64,000 nucleotides of DNA from Pleurodeles waltl (taxonomy: Eukaryota; Chordata; Amphibia; Caudata; Salamandridae). The stretch is from contig NW_027150001.1 in NCBI RefSeq assembly GCF_031143425.1, positions 62,001 to 126,000 on the forward strand, in the 5' to 3' direction. Below the pieces are notes generated by a model. It was not told where the DNA came from. It ran no database searches and worked only from the letters and a program-made list of their open reading frames with translations. How positions within the stretch are numbered: position 1 is the first letter of the stretch; every line of letters starts with the position of its first letter. Shown one piece after another: positions 46,980-60,409 of this stretch. The position numbers and the translations under genes are program-made.

Positions 46980-47166
46980 GAGACAGGTGCATATATGTAA
47001 CCAGAGTCCTATCCAGAGAGTCAGATGCATATATGTGCACAGAGGAAAGTTTGGACAGACAAATGTATGTACCCAGAGGCAGGTCCAAAGAGACAGATAC
47101 ATGTATATACCCTGAGACAGGCTGAGCGAGAGAGATGCATGTTTGTAGCTAGAGGCAGGTCTAGGG
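46980..47166 (+). repeat. ~36-40-bp minisatellite, unit 8
   Basis: Same length and monomer order as in unit 1. Confidence 0.68.
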
Positions 47167-47319
47167 AAAGTGGTCCATGAGACTGGAGCAGAGCAAGAGG
47201 TAGAGAAAGGGAGAGGATCATGACTGAAGTCAGAGGTCTTAAAAAGAAATGACTTCTACTGACAACACTCCCTGGTGCATCACAGAAAAGAGATATATTG
47301 CCCAAGCCTAGCTAAAGGA

Positions 47320-47392
47320 GCAGGGTTATCTCACTTGGTAGTGCACGAGCCTTTTAATATCAGGGTCACGGGTTCGAGCCCCCAGTTAAGCA
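47320..47392 (+). pseudogene. tRNA-Lys-like pseudogene, unit 8
   Basis: Same decayed structure as at 4241-4313. Confidence 0.86.
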
Positions 47393-47623
47393 ATTAGTAT
47401 TTTTTTGTTTAAGGTTTATTCCAATTTTTTTTACAGACTTCCTGCTTTTCACCAATACTACTCAGGCTTTGAAAACACAACTCCTGCAGTTTGCCTCACA
47501 ATCTCTCCCATCATATTCCACAGCGCTTTCCACTCACGAAAGGTGCCTCAAAGCCGGGTTTAGCCCTGCCTCCTCTAAACACATCCAGAAACCTGTACTT
47601 TAATCCCCAAAAATTCTAGCTAT

Positions 47624-47763
47624 TGCGTCACGAATTTTCAATTCTATTAAGGACACGGAGGCGCGGATTGTCACAGCAGCCAATCAATGTTAAAAACTAC
47701 ATATCCCAACATTCCCAGTAGTCCATAACATGCCCAATCCCAGGCCTGCTCTCCATATAAATA
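47624..47763 (+). promoter_or_regulatory. Candidate promoter module, unit 8
   Basis: All four motifs retained. Confidence 0.43.
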
Positions 47764-48059
47764 TCTCTGCCTCCTTAGTCCTTCATCTTTCTTTGCAATA
47801 ACCAAACAAAATAACCTGCACTCTAAGAATTGAAATCTTCCAACTCCAACGAAGAAAACAAATTGAAGCCACCAACCGAACCCTGGTGCACGTTCCATGC
47901 CGGTATCGTCTCTCCTAGTACTCATGCGCCCTTATTATCCGATCCTGTTAATGAAAGGAAACAGTGCTAATAATCTGCTATTGACTATTAAGAAAAAATA
48001 TGGATGGCTATCTCAATAATACATATAAAATCATCATATATGAATTGTGCTGTAACTTT

Positions 48060-48795
48060 CTGCATTATGCCAGCGTGCCCTATGCCAGTCTGTGCTTGTG
48101 ATAGGTCCCATCTGTCCTTTAGGTCTCTACTTTGTGTCAGTCAGCCCTATGCCAGTCTGCACCTGTGATCCTTCTACAGCTCCATGCTTCAAATCTTTGC
48201 ACAGTGCCAGTCTACCTTGTGCCAGTCCCGACGTTCATACTTCACATCAGTGCTGTAGCTATGCCCTATGCCAGTCTGCACCTGTGAGGCTTATTAAACA
48301 CCATATTGCAGCTGCCTACATTGTGCCAATCTGTCACGTGCCAGTCTGTAGCTGTGATGCTTCATATCAGTGCTGTAGGTCTTTGCATTGTGCCAGTCTG
48401 CCTTGTGCCAGTCTGCACATGTGATGCTTCACATCAGTGCTGTAGCTCTGCATGGCAGCAGTCTACTATGCTCCAGCCATTCCTGTGATACTTCACATCA
48501 GTGCTGTAGCTCTCTGCATTGCACCAGTCTGCCCTGTGTCAGTCTGTATCTTGACACTTCACATCAGTGCTGTAGCTCTCTGCATTGCACGAGCCTGTCC
48601 TGTGCCAGTCTGCACCTGTGATCCTTCCACACCTCCAGGGTACAGGGCTTTGCATTGCACCAGTCTGTTCTGCACCAGCCTGTACCTGAGGTGCTTCTTG
48701 ATTACAGTGGTGTAGCTGTCTGCACTGTGCCAGTCTGTTCCTGTGATGCTTCTGCGCAGCTTTGGTGCAGCTGTTTGCACTGCGCCAGTGTGGCC
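48060..48795 (+). repeat. ~65-bp minisatellite, unit 8
   Basis: Same length and monomer order as in unit 1. Confidence 0.86.
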
Positions 48796-49364
48796 TTCTG
48801 AGACAGTCCCTGCCAGGGCCTCACAAGCGCCCTGTAGCTGTGCTATTGAGTTGTACGTTGACTGTGTTCAGCTGCTGTAGCTCACTGTAGGCCGGCTGTG
48901 AGGCGCTGCGGGCTCAGTCTGTCCTTCACAGTCTCTCTGTGGGAGTGTGTGTTTGTCATGTCCTTGAATCCAGCGAAAAAAGGAAGTATAAATGAGATGC
49001 AGAAAAGCCCCATTCTCTAGCTGCTGGACAGACACGCGTCCTTGAGCCTCCTGCAGAGGTGCAGAGCTGCCAGGGGTGCCAGGGGCTGGAGGCGGAGAGC
49101 GTCTGCTTTGGAATATTTCCATTGAAGTGAAGGGAGAGGGCGAACGGGGAGCGGAGAGGCGGCTTCCTAGCAGTGAGTGTGGAGTGTCAGCTTGGTCCAT
49201 CCAGAGGCAGGCAGGGGGGTGTGATGAGACTGAGGCAGAGCGAGAGGTAGAGACAGAGGGAGCTGCAGCACTGGAAGCGGGAGCTTTAAAATACACAGTA
49301 GAATCGGCACACGTGTGTTTCTTCAGAGGAGTCACACAAAGGACCGCAAGGTTTGTGTTATGTG

Positions 49365-49437
49365 GCCCGGCTAGCTCAGTCGGTAGAGCATGAGACTCTT
49401 AATCTCAGGGTCGTGGGTTCGAGCCCCACGTTGGGCG
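49365..49437 (+). tRNA. tRNA-Lys-CTT: tRNA-Lys(CTT), copy 9
   Basis: Intact copy with the A-type flank and a T8 terminator at 49446-49453. Confidence 0.98.
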
Positions 49438-49735
49438 CTGATACATTTTTTTTGTGCTGTACTGTTTTTTTATCTTCGGGTTCGCACCTCCAACAGTGGT
49501 TTTATAAAAATTAACAGCGCCCTTTCGGGACTTCACTTTACAATTTCGTTATTTATGTCTGCACACGGGCGGGGACGAGAGCTCTTTATGTCTGCACACG
49601 GGCGGGGACGAGAGCTCTCTTCATGTTCACACTTGTAGGGGGTCGCTGCTCCCCGTCCTCTAACTCCGCTGCTGCGCCGCACTCCCATGACCTGTGTGTA
49701 AATATGGAGAGTTTAAGTGAGCAAAAACAATGTTG

Positions 49736-49845
49736 TGTCAGAAGTGGGATTTGAACCCACGCCTCCAATCGGAGACCAGAACACCCAGCTGAGGGGAAGA
49801 GACAGCTCTTGAGTCTGGCGCCTTAGACCGCTCGGCCATCCTGAC
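49736..49845 (-). tRNA. tRNA-Leu-CAA: tRNA-Leu(CAA) with intron, copy 9
   Basis: Intact copy; T5 terminator at 49723-49727. Confidence 0.97.
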
Positions 49846-51617
49846 AACTGAGATAGGTGAAGGCCGGATATGATATCATCACGCATGTGACACGCCTCCG
49901 CGAGCTCTGTTTCTGGGTTTTATCGGGGTGCCCTTTAGCAGGACACACCTTCGTGTCTCACCTGGCAGCCAGGGCCCGAGGGCCCAACCTCACACTCTTT
50001 AACCCTAATCCCCGCTTTACACCAACCAGGAACCGCAGCCCTCGGCTCCGCTGCCTTTCCAGTGCTCGTCTCTCGCTCCTCCTCAGAGGCTCGTGCCGGC
50101 TGCAGGGAACCCAAACTGCGCGCCACGGCACCCTGCTGCGCCCCCACAGCCACCCAGGGCCGCTGTCCTCGCACTTGCTCAGCAGGGTCCATTATCAATT
50201 ACCCCGGCCTCTGGAGTGCAGGCCGGGGGCGCTACGTCTGGCGCCTTCTAGGTGCTGCACTTGCTGCCTCTTAGCGACACACCGGAGAGCAGGATGCATT
50301 TAAGCATGCAATCTTCCATTCCGCTAAAGTCAACCATGCAAGTGCTTAGAAAAAATATATCACCGCTCTCAACAGGCACGGACCACCTTCTCTGAGAGCT
50401 ACCGCTCCCAGCCGCAGCAGAAGATAAACACCAAATACCCTGGCAGAAATCGCCAGCCGCACATGGGCCGGATTGCAGGCTACCCCACCGCATCTTCCTG
50501 CTGAGTTGGCCTCTAAGAGAAGTGGGCGCTTGCTGCAGCGTGGACTTTCCCCTTTCAGCAGGGGTCATCCAGTGAGGTCCATGGTCAGCCAGGCGATCTA
50601 CCTGGCACGGTAGCTCAAAGCTGGCTTCTCTTGCTTTTAAAAGTGAAAAAAGCCCGACATTCCTCCGGCGAGTGGAACCCACCCCTGAACATGAGCCTGG
50701 AGTCAAACTTTGCCCATGTGAACAAGTGACACACCCATTTGCAGCACACTGTTTTCACACAGATAAGTATATGTGCATACATTTTTTAATTCCAGATCTT
50801 TTATTAGAAATAAAACAAAGAACAGAGACGAATAGCTTCAGTTGTTACCCTATATGCCAGATTTCTTTCGATGCATGAACCAATCAGCTGTTTCCCAGTC
50901 TACGAAGGTATTACAGGTACGGATGGCATTTTGTGCCATTATGAGACCCGATGTTAATTCTACATTGATTGAACCTATATTTATGAGGCTGCATACGAAG
51001 TTATATTTTGAGAGGCTACTTATTTACCAAGTGTTCTCCTTACTTCACTGGTTCACAAGATGCACACAAAATAAGATGACATTACATACTGTGTTCCAGT
51101 ATCTGCTCAGTATCCACAGAGCATTGTGCACCTTATATTTAATGTTTTATTATGGAGTTTTGGTCTGTTTGAACATTAATACAAATACACATTTTTAACA
51201 AATGGGTTCTGTGGTTGTATAAAGTTTAGGTTAAGAATGTTTCAGAGTGAGCCTGGTGTAAAGTAATAAATTATAGAATTGTTTTCCTTGGCACTTTTTT
51301 TTTAGAACACAAAAACAAAAAGTTTTTAATGAATGATTTTTGTGGAATCAACTTCATAACGCCTCTTTGTTCTACCCAGGGTCCTTGGTGTTAAGGTCCA
51401 GTTCTGGATTACAGTGCCTCCCACCTGCTGTGAAGCAGTCACTTTAATTCTTCTGTTGAGCCAACTTTCTCAAGTTTGTGAAACACAGTCACTATAAATA
51501 CTACCGCCCTGTTCTTTATTTGTAAAAAAAATGTTTTCAGTTTATTAACACTTCCCTGGAAATGGTGCTGGAGCGTGGACAGCAGTGATTCCCAAACTGT
51601 GCGCTGTGGCACCCCGA

Positions 51618-52622
51618 AAGTTCCTTGAGAAAAGGAGAGCCAAAAAGCAGTACCTCAGCCAAAGGACCTGATTCAGACGAGGCCAAATCTGTCAGTTTGG
51701 GATCCATCTTGATTAAAAATGGAGCGCCGCCACTCACTAGAGATAGCTCACTTTGGGTTTTCCAGAAAGCACAAGGCTCTCTGGGCCCAACCAACCAGAA
51801 CTTCAGGGTTAACAGGGATACCTGATGCCTTAGCCTAAAAACCCAGCTCCAAGATCTTAGTAGGAGGGCCTGAGACATCCAGGAGTTTGTCATGACAGCC
51901 TCACCAGGCACGATCAATGCCCTTTTTAAGGTCTTTGGAGAAATTCTTAAGATAGGTTACCAGGGTGGGATCTATCTCCGTAGTCTCAGTAACCTTTGAG
52001 GGAAAATCATGTCTAGGACATTCAGATCTCAGCCGAGACCTGACATCTTTGTCGAAACAATGCCGAATGTGTGCTTGAACGTATTCGGCTACCTCCGAAG
52101 GCGGAGCCCAGGAGTAAGATCTAGGGCGGACAGTATCTTCGGGTTCGAAAGTGAGTACTTTCAGAGGCTGAGAAGCCACTTGAGTGTGCCGTGATTTGGC
52201 TTTTCATTTACAGGGAGGAGAATCAGTGTCCTTATCCGGATTGTTAGAGGAAGACGAGGAATCTGAATCCTCCTTACTCTCAGCTCTTAGATGAAGAGAC
52301 TATGAGGATGAGAAACAGTTCGCCCTAGTCAAGGATTCTACAATTTGTTCAAATCAGCTTGGTGAGGGTTTGCAACAGAACTTGAGCCGGAAGGGTCTTG
52401 CGAAAACGGCAGCTCTTCCTGGCTGCTGCAATGTGGGACCCAGCCCTGCTGATCAGTGAAACCCAATAAGAGATGCTTAATCGTCTGGGTAGCTTTATCT
52501 AAGGCCACATTGACTGTGTGCCGAACACCAGCATCGAGGGCATAGACAAGGTCTCGCTCAAATGACCCCACGGAGTCATCATAAAAGGTAACTTCCCCAG
52601 ATTCTCCTTCATAACCATCCAT
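51618..52622 (-). pseudogene. DIRS-type gag remnant, unit 9
   Basis: A-type copy, as unit 3. Confidence 0.68.
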
Positions 52623-52631
52623 GCTGTAGAG

Positions 52632-52857
52632 CAGTGGTTCCCAACCTGTGGTCCGGGGACCCCTAGGAGTCCGCAAAGCCTCCTCTGGGGGCCGTGATTA
52701 CTTAGAAAATCAAATAATAGTAACAGATTAGGTCCCCAGCTTTCAGTAATGACTCAGTGGGGGGTCCCCAGATTCCAATAATGGTTCATTGGGGGTCCCC
52801 AGGTTCCAGTAGTGATAAAGTGGGGGTTCACACAAGTCAAAAGGTTGGGAAGCACTG
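52632..52857. mobile_element. hAT-type MITE, unit 9
   Basis: Same insertion point and inverted repeats. Confidence 0.88.
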
Positions 52858-53154
52858 CTGTAGAGTGTCAGGTCAGAAAAGTGGGAATTTGAAAGGGGCA
52901 GAGGAAACTGCCAATAGGAACTTCAAATAAAGTGGGAAGTAAAGCTGACAAACTTCAAAGCAGGCTAATATGCTCAGGGAGGGCCACAAGCCAGTAGTAA
53001 AGTGTGGGGGGAGGCCTGCTTAGAATAGAATAAATTCCACTAATAAAGTGGCATTTGAGAACGGCAAAGTAGGTAGGGACGTGCGCAGGGGTGGGCTGCT
53101 TTAGAGTATTTCCATTGAAGTAAAGAGACATAGACAGGCAGGCGACTGTAAGCG

Positions 53155-53341
53155 GAGACAGGTGCATATATGTAACCAGAGTCCTATCCAGAGAGTCAGA
53201 TGCATATATGTGCACAGAGGAAAGTTTGGACAGACAAATGTATGTACCCAGAGGCAGGTCCAAAGAGACAGATACATGTATATACCCTGAGACAGGCTGA
53301 GCGAGAGAGATGCATGTTTGTAGCTAGAGGCAGGTCTAGGG
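53155..53341 (+). repeat. ~36-40-bp minisatellite, unit 9
   Basis: Same length and monomer order as in unit 1. Confidence 0.68.
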
Positions 53342-53494
53342 AAAGTGGTCCATGAGACTGGAGCAGAGCAAGAGGTAGAGAAAGGGAGAGGATCATGACT
53401 GAAGTCAGAGGTCTTAAAAAGAAATGACTTCTACTGACAACACTCCCTGGTGCATCACAGAAAAGAGATATATTGCCCAAGCCTAGCTAAAGGA

Positions 53495-53567
53495 GCAGGG
53501 TTATCTCACTTGGTAGTGCACGAGCCTTTTAATATCAGGGTCACGGGTTCGAGCCCCCAGTTAAGCA
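53495..53567 (+). pseudogene. tRNA-Lys-like pseudogene, unit 9
   Basis: Same decayed structure as at 4241-4313. Confidence 0.86.
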
Positions 53568-53798
53568 ATTAGTATTTTTTTGTTTAAGGTTTATTCCAAT
53601 TTTTTTTACAGACTTCCTGCTTTTCACCAATACTACTCAGGCTTTGAAAACACAACTCCTGCAGTTTGCCTCACAATCTCTCCCATCATATTCCACAGCG
53701 CTTTCCACTCACGAAAGGTGCCTCAAAGCCGGGTTTAGCCCTGCCTCCTCTAAACACATCCAGAAACCTGTACTTTAATCCCCAAAAATTCTAGCTAT

Positions 53799-53938
53799 TG
53801 CGTCACGAATTTTCAATTCTATTAAGGACACGGAGGCGCGGATTGTCACAGCAGCCAATCAATGTTAAAAACTACATATCCCAACATTCCCAGTAGTCCA
53901 TAACATGCCCAATCCCAGGCCTGCTCTCCATATAAATA
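53799..53938 (+). promoter_or_regulatory. Candidate promoter module, unit 9
   Basis: All four motifs retained. Confidence 0.43.
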
Positions 53939-54234
53939 TCTCTGCCTCCTTAGTCCTTCATCTTTCTTTGCAATAACCAAACAAAATAACCTGCACTCTA
54001 AGAATTGAAATCTTCCAACTCCAACGAAGAAAACAAATTGAAGCCACCAACCGAACCCTGGTGCACGTTCCATGCCGGTATCGTCTCTCCTAGTACTCAT
54101 GCGCCCTTATTATCCGATCCTGTTAATGAAAGGAAACAGTGCTAATAATCTGCTATTGACTATTAAGAAAAAATATGGATGGCTATCTCAATAATACATA
54201 TAAAATCATCATATATGAATTGTGCTGTAACTTT

Positions 54235-54970
54235 CTGCATTATGCCAGCGTGCCCTATGCCAGTCTGTGCTTGTGATAGGTCCCATCTGTCCTTTAGGTC
54301 TCTACTTTGTGTCAGTCAGCCCTATGCCAGTCTGCACCTGTGATCCTTCTACAGCTCCATGCTTCAAATCTTTGCACAGTGCCAGTCTACCTTGTGCCAG
54401 TCCCGACGTTCATACTTCACATCAGTGCTGTAGCTATGCCCTATGCCAGTCTGCACCTGTGAGGCTTATTAAACACCATATTGCAGCTGCCTACATTGTG
54501 CCAATCTGTCACGTGCCAGTCTGTAGCTGTGATGCTTCATATCAGTGCTGTAGGTCTTTGCATTGTGCCAGTCTGCCTTGTGCCAGTCTGCACATGTGAT
54601 GCTTCACATCAGTGCTGTAGCTCTGCATGGCAGCAGTCTACTATGCTCCAGCCATTCCTGTGATACTTCACATCAGTGCTGTAGCTCTCTGCATTGCACC
54701 AGTCTGCCCTGTGTCAGTCTGTATCTTGACACTTCACATCAGTGCTGTAGCTCTCTGCATTGCACGAGCCTGTCCTGTGCCAGTCTGCACCTGTGATCCT
54801 TCCACACCTCCAGGGTACAGGGCTTTGCATTGCACCAGTCTGTTCTGCACCAGCCTGTACCTGAGGTGCTTCTTGATTACAGTGGTGTAGCTGTCTGCAC
54901 TGTGCCAGTCTGTTCCTGTGATGCTTCTGCGCAGCTTTGGTGCAGCTGTTTGCACTGCGCCAGTGTGGCC
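54235..54970 (+). repeat. ~65-bp minisatellite, unit 9
   Basis: Same length and monomer order as in unit 1. Confidence 0.86.
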
Positions 54971-55539
54971 TTCTGAGACAGTCCCTGCCAGGGCCTCACA
55001 AGCGCCCTGTAGCTGTGCTATTGAGTTGTACGTTGACTGTGTTCAGCTGCTGTAGCTCACTGTAGGCCGGCTGTGAGGCGCTGCGGGCTCAGTCTGTCCT
55101 TCACAGTCTCTCTGTGGGAGTGTGTGTTTGTCATGTCCTTGAATCCAGCGAAAAAAGGAAGTATAAATGAGATGCAGAAAAGCCCCATTCTCTAGCTGCT
55201 GGACAGACACGCGTCCTTGAGCCTCCTGCAGAGGTGCAGAGCTGCCAGGGGTGCCAGGGGCTGGAGGCGGAGAGCGTCTGCTTTGGAATATTTCCATTGA
55301 AGTGAAGGGAGAGGGCGAACGGGGAGCGGAGAGGCGGCTTCCTAGCAGTGAGTGTGGAGTGTCAGCTTGGTCCATCCAGAGGCAGGCAGGGGGGTGTGAT
55401 GAGACTGAGGCAGAGCGAGAGGTAGAGACAGAGGGAGCTGCAGCACTGGAAGCGGGAGCTTTAAAATACACAGTAGAATCGGCACACGTGTGTTTCTTCA
55501 GAGGAGTCACACAAAGGACCGCAAGGTTTGTGTTATGTG

Positions 55540-55612
55540 GCCCGGCTAGCTCAGTCGGTAGAGCATGAGACTCTTAATCTCAGGGTCGTGGGTTCGAGCC
55601 CCACGTTGGGCG
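55540..55612 (+). tRNA. tRNA-Lys-CTT: tRNA-Lys(CTT), copy 10
   Basis: Intact copy with the A-type flank and a T8 terminator at 55621-55628. Confidence 0.98.
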
Positions 55613-55910
55613 CTGATACATTTTTTTTGTGCTGTACTGTTTTTTTATCTTCGGGTTCGCACCTCCAACAGTGGTTTTATAAAAATTAACAGCGCCCTTT
55701 CGGGACTTCACTTTACAATTTCGTTATTTATGTCTGCACACGGGCGGGGACGAGAGCTCTTTATGTCTGCACACGGGCGGGGACGAGAGCTCTCTTCATG
55801 TTCACACTTGTAGGGGGTCGCTGCTCCCCGTCCTCTAACTCCGCTGCTGCGCCGCACTCCCATGACCTGTGTGTAAATATGGAGAGTTTAAGTGAGCAAA
55901 AACAATGTTG

Positions 55911-56020
55911 TGTCAGAAGTGGGATTTGAACCCACGCCTCCAATCGGAGACCAGAACACCCAGCTGAGGGGAAGAGACAGCTCTTGAGTCTGGCGCCTTA
56001 GACCGCTCGGCCATCCTGAC
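55911..56020 (-). tRNA. tRNA-Leu-CAA: tRNA-Leu(CAA) with intron, copy 10
   Basis: Intact copy; T5 terminator at 55898-55902. Confidence 0.97.
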
Positions 56021-57792
56021 AACTGAGATAGGTGAAGGCCGGATATGATATCATCACGCATGTGACACGCCTCCGCGAGCTCTGTTTCTGGGTTTTATCG
56101 GGGTGCCCTTTAGCAGGACACACCTTCGTGTCTCACCTGGCAGCCAGGGCCCGAGGGCCCAACCTCACACTCTTTAACCCTAATCCCCGCTTTACACCAA
56201 CCAGGAACCGCAGCCCTCGGCTCCGCTGCCTTTCCAGTGCTCGTCTCTCGCTCCTCCTCAGAGGCTCGTGCCGGCTGCAGGGAACCCAAACTGCGCGCCA
56301 CGGCACCCTGCTGCGCCCCCACAGCCACCCAGGGCCGCTGTCCTCGCACTTGCTCAGCAGGGTCCATTATCAATTACCCCGGCCTCTGGAGTGCAGGCCG
56401 GGGGCGCTACGTCTGGCGCCTTCTAGGTGCTGCACTTGCTGCCTCTTAGCGACACACCGGAGAGCAGGATGCATTTAAGCATGCAATCTTCCATTCCGCT
56501 AAAGTCAACCATGCAAGTGCTTAGAAAAAATATATCACCGCTCTCAACAGGCACGGACCACCTTCTCTGAGAGCTACCGCTCCCAGCCGCAGCAGAAGAT
56601 AAACACCAAATACCCTGGCAGAAATCGCCAGCCGCACATGGGCCGGATTGCAGGCTACCCCACCGCATCTTCCTGCTGAGTTGGCCTCTAAGAGAAGTGG
56701 GCGCTTGCTGCAGCGTGGACTTTCCCCTTTCAGCAGGGGTCATCCAGTGAGGTCCATGGTCAGCCAGGCGATCTACCTGGCACGGTAGCTCAAAGCTGGC
56801 TTCTCTTGCTTTTAAAAGTGAAAAAAGCCCGACATTCCTCCGGCGAGTGGAACCCACCCCTGAACATGAGCCTGGAGTCAAACTTTGCCCATGTGAACAA
56901 GTGACACACCCATTTGCAGCACACTGTTTTCACACAGATAAGTATATGTGCATACATTTTTTAATTCCAGATCTTTTATTAGAAATAAAACAAAGAACAG
57001 AGACGAATAGCTTCAGTTGTTACCCTATATGCCAGATTTCTTTCGATGCATGAACCAATCAGCTGTTTCCCAGTCTACGAAGGTATTACAGGTACGGATG
57101 GCATTTTGTGCCATTATGAGACCCGATGTTAATTCTACATTGATTGAACCTATATTTATGAGGCTGCATACGAAGTTATATTTTGAGAGGCTACTTATTT
57201 ACCAAGTGTTCTCCTTACTTCACTGGTTCACAAGATGCACACAAAATAAGATGACATTACATACTGTGTTCCAGTATCTGCTCAGTATCCACAGAGCATT
57301 GTGCACCTTATATTTAATGTTTTATTATGGAGTTTTGGTCTGTTTGAACATTAATACAAATACACATTTTTAACAAATGGGTTCTGTGGTTGTATAAAGT
57401 TTAGGTTAAGAATGTTTCAGAGTGAGCCTGGTGTAAAGTAATAAATTATAGAATTGTTTTCCTTGGCACTTTTTTTTTAGAACACAAAAACAAAAAGTTT
57501 TTAATGAATGATTTTTGTGGAATCAACTTCATAACGCCTCTTTGTTCTACCCAGGGTCCTTGGTGTTAAGGTCCAGTTCTGGATTACAGTGCCTCCCACC
57601 TGCTGTGAAGCAGTCACTTTAATTCTTCTGTTGAGCCAACTTTCTCAAGTTTGTGAAACACAGTCACTATAAATACTACCGCCCTGTTCTTTATTTGTAA
57701 AAAAAATGTTTTCAGTTTATTAACACTTCCCTGGAAATGGTGCTGGAGCGTGGACAGCAGTGATTCCCAAACTGTGCGCTGTGGCACCCCGA

Positions 57793-58797
57793 AAGTTCCT
57801 TGAGAAAAGGAGAGCCAAAAAGCAGTACCTCAGCCAAAGGACCTGATTCAGACGAGGCCAAATCTGTCAGTTTGGGATCCATCTTGATTAAAAATGGAGC
57901 GCCGCCACTCACTAGAGATAGCTCACTTTGGGTTTTCCAGAAAGCACAAGGCTCTCTGGGCCCAACCAACCAGAACTTCAGGGTTAACAGGGATACCTGA
58001 TGCCTTAGCCTAAAAACCCAGCTCCAAGATCTTAGTAGGAGGGCCTGAGACATCCAGGAGTTTGTCATGACAGCCTCACCAGGCACGATCAATGCCCTTT
58101 TTAAGGTCTTTGGAGAAATTCTTAAGATAGGTTACCAGGGTGGGATCTATCTCCGTAGTCTCAGTAACCTTTGAGGGAAAATCATGTCTAGGACATTCAG
58201 ATCTCAGCCGAGACCTGACATCTTTGTCGAAACAATGCCGAATGTGTGCTTGAACGTATTCGGCTACCTCCGAAGGCGGAGCCCAGGAGTAAGATCTAGG
58301 GCGGACAGTATCTTCGGGTTCGAAAGTGAGTACTTTCAGAGGCTGAGAAGCCACTTGAGTGTGCCGTGATTTGGCTTTTCATTTACAGGGAGGAGAATCA
58401 GTGTCCTTATCCGGATTGTTAGAGGAAGACGAGGAATCTGAATCCTCCTTACTCTCAGCTCTTAGATGAAGAGACTATGAGGATGAGAAACAGTTCGCCC
58501 TAGTCAAGGATTCTACAATTTGTTCAAATCAGCTTGGTGAGGGTTTGCAACAGAACTTGAGCCGGAAGGGTCTTGCGAAAACGGCAGCTCTTCCTGGCTG
58601 CTGCAATGTGGGACCCAGCCCTGCTGATCAGTGAAACCCAATAAGAGATGCTTAATCGTCTGGGTAGCTTTATCTAAGGCCACATTGACTGTGTGCCGAA
58701 CACCAGCATCGAGGGCATAGACAAGGTCTCGCTCAAATGACCCCACGGAGTCATCATAAAAGGTAACTTCCCCAGATTCTCCTTCATAACCATCCAT
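57793..58797 (-). pseudogene. DIRS-type gag remnant, unit 10
   Basis: A-type copy, as unit 3. Confidence 0.68.
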
Positions 58798-58806
58798 GCT
58801 GTAGAG

Positions 58807-59032
58807 CAGTGGTTCCCAACCTGTGGTCCGGGGACCCCTAGGAGTCCGCAAAGCCTCCTCTGGGGGCCGTGATTACTTAGAAAATCAAATAATAGTAACA
58901 GATTAGGTCCCCAGCTTTCAGTAATGACTCAGTGGGGGGTCCCCAGATTCCAATAATGGTTCATTGGGGGTCCCCAGGTTCCAGTAGTGATAAAGTGGGG
59001 GTTCACACAAGTCAAAAGGTTGGGAAGCACTG
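58807..59032. mobile_element. hAT-type MITE, unit 10
   Basis: Same insertion point and inverted repeats. Confidence 0.88.
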
Positions 59033-59329
59033 CTGTAGAGTGTCAGGTCAGAAAAGTGGGAATTTGAAAGGGGCAGAGGAAACTGCCAATAGGAACTTCA
59101 AATAAAGTGGGAAGTAAAGCTGACAAACTTCAAAGCAGGCTAATATGCTCAGGGAGGGCCACAAGCCAGTAGTAAAGTGTGGGGGGAGGCCTGCTTAGAA
59201 TAGAATAAATTCCACTAATAAAGTGGCATTTGAGAACGGCAAAGTAGGTAGGGACGTGCGCAGGGGTGGGCTGCTTTAGAGTATTTCCATTGAAGTAAAG
59301 AGACATAGACAGGCAGGCGACTGTAAGCG

Positions 59330-59516
59330 GAGACAGGTGCATATATGTAACCAGAGTCCTATCCAGAGAGTCAGATGCATATATGTGCACAGAGGAAAGT
59401 TTGGACAGACAAATGTATGTACCCAGAGGCAGGTCCAAAGAGACAGATACATGTATATACCCTGAGACAGGCTGAGCGAGAGAGATGCATGTTTGTAGCT
59501 AGAGGCAGGTCTAGGG
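59330..59516 (+). repeat. ~36-40-bp minisatellite, unit 10
   Basis: Same length and monomer order as in unit 1. Confidence 0.68.
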
Positions 59517-59669
59517 AAAGTGGTCCATGAGACTGGAGCAGAGCAAGAGGTAGAGAAAGGGAGAGGATCATGACTGAAGTCAGAGGTCTTAAAAAGAAAT
59601 GACTTCTACTGACAACACTCCCTGGTGCATCACAGAAAAGAGATATATTGCCCAAGCCTAGCTAAAGGA

Positions 59670-59742
59670 GCAGGGTTATCTCACTTGGTAGTGCACGAGC
59701 CTTTTAATATCAGGGTCACGGGTTCGAGCCCCCAGTTAAGCA
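59670..59742 (+). pseudogene. tRNA-Lys-like pseudogene, unit 10
   Basis: Same decayed structure as at 4241-4313. Confidence 0.86.
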
Positions 59743-59973
59743 ATTAGTATTTTTTTGTTTAAGGTTTATTCCAATTTTTTTTACAGACTTCCTGCTTTTC
59801 ACCAATACTACTCAGGCTTTGAAAACACAACTCCTGCAGTTTGCCTCACAATCTCTCCCATCATATTCCACAGCGCTTTCCACTCACGAAAGGTGCCTCA
59901 AAGCCGGGTTTAGCCCTGCCTCCTCTAAACACATCCAGAAACCTGTACTTTAATCCCCAAAAATTCTAGCTAT

Positions 59974-60113
59974 TGCGTCACGAATTTTCAATTCTATTAA
60001 GGACACGGAGGCGCGGATTGTCACAGCAGCCAATCAATGTTAAAAACTACATATCCCAACATTCCCAGTAGTCCATAACATGCCCAATCCCAGGCCTGCT
60101 CTCCATATAAATA
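59974..60113 (+). promoter_or_regulatory. Candidate promoter module, unit 10
   Basis: All four motifs retained. Confidence 0.43.
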
Positions 60114-60409
60114 TCTCTGCCTCCTTAGTCCTTCATCTTTCTTTGCAATAACCAAACAAAATAACCTGCACTCTAAGAATTGAAATCTTCCAACTCCAAC
60201 GAAGAAAACAAATTGAAGCCACCAACCGAACCCTGGTGCACGTTCCATGCCGGTATCGTCTCTCCTAGTACTCATGCGCCCTTATTATCCGATCCTGTTA
60301 ATGAAAGGAAACAGTGCTAATAATCTGCTATTGACTATTAAGAAAAAATATGGATGGCTATCTCAATAATACATATAAAATCATCATATATGAATTGTGC
60401 TGTAACTTT

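Larger units (their letters stand above)
43190..49364 (+). repeat. Tandem array unit 8 (6175 bp)
   Basis: A-type unit with a private C-to-T in the gag remnant near 45911. Confidence 0.97.
49365..55539 (+). repeat. Tandem array unit 9 (6175 bp)
   Basis: A-type unit, nearly indistinguishable from unit 10. It carries the B-like A allele near 50350. Confidence 0.97.
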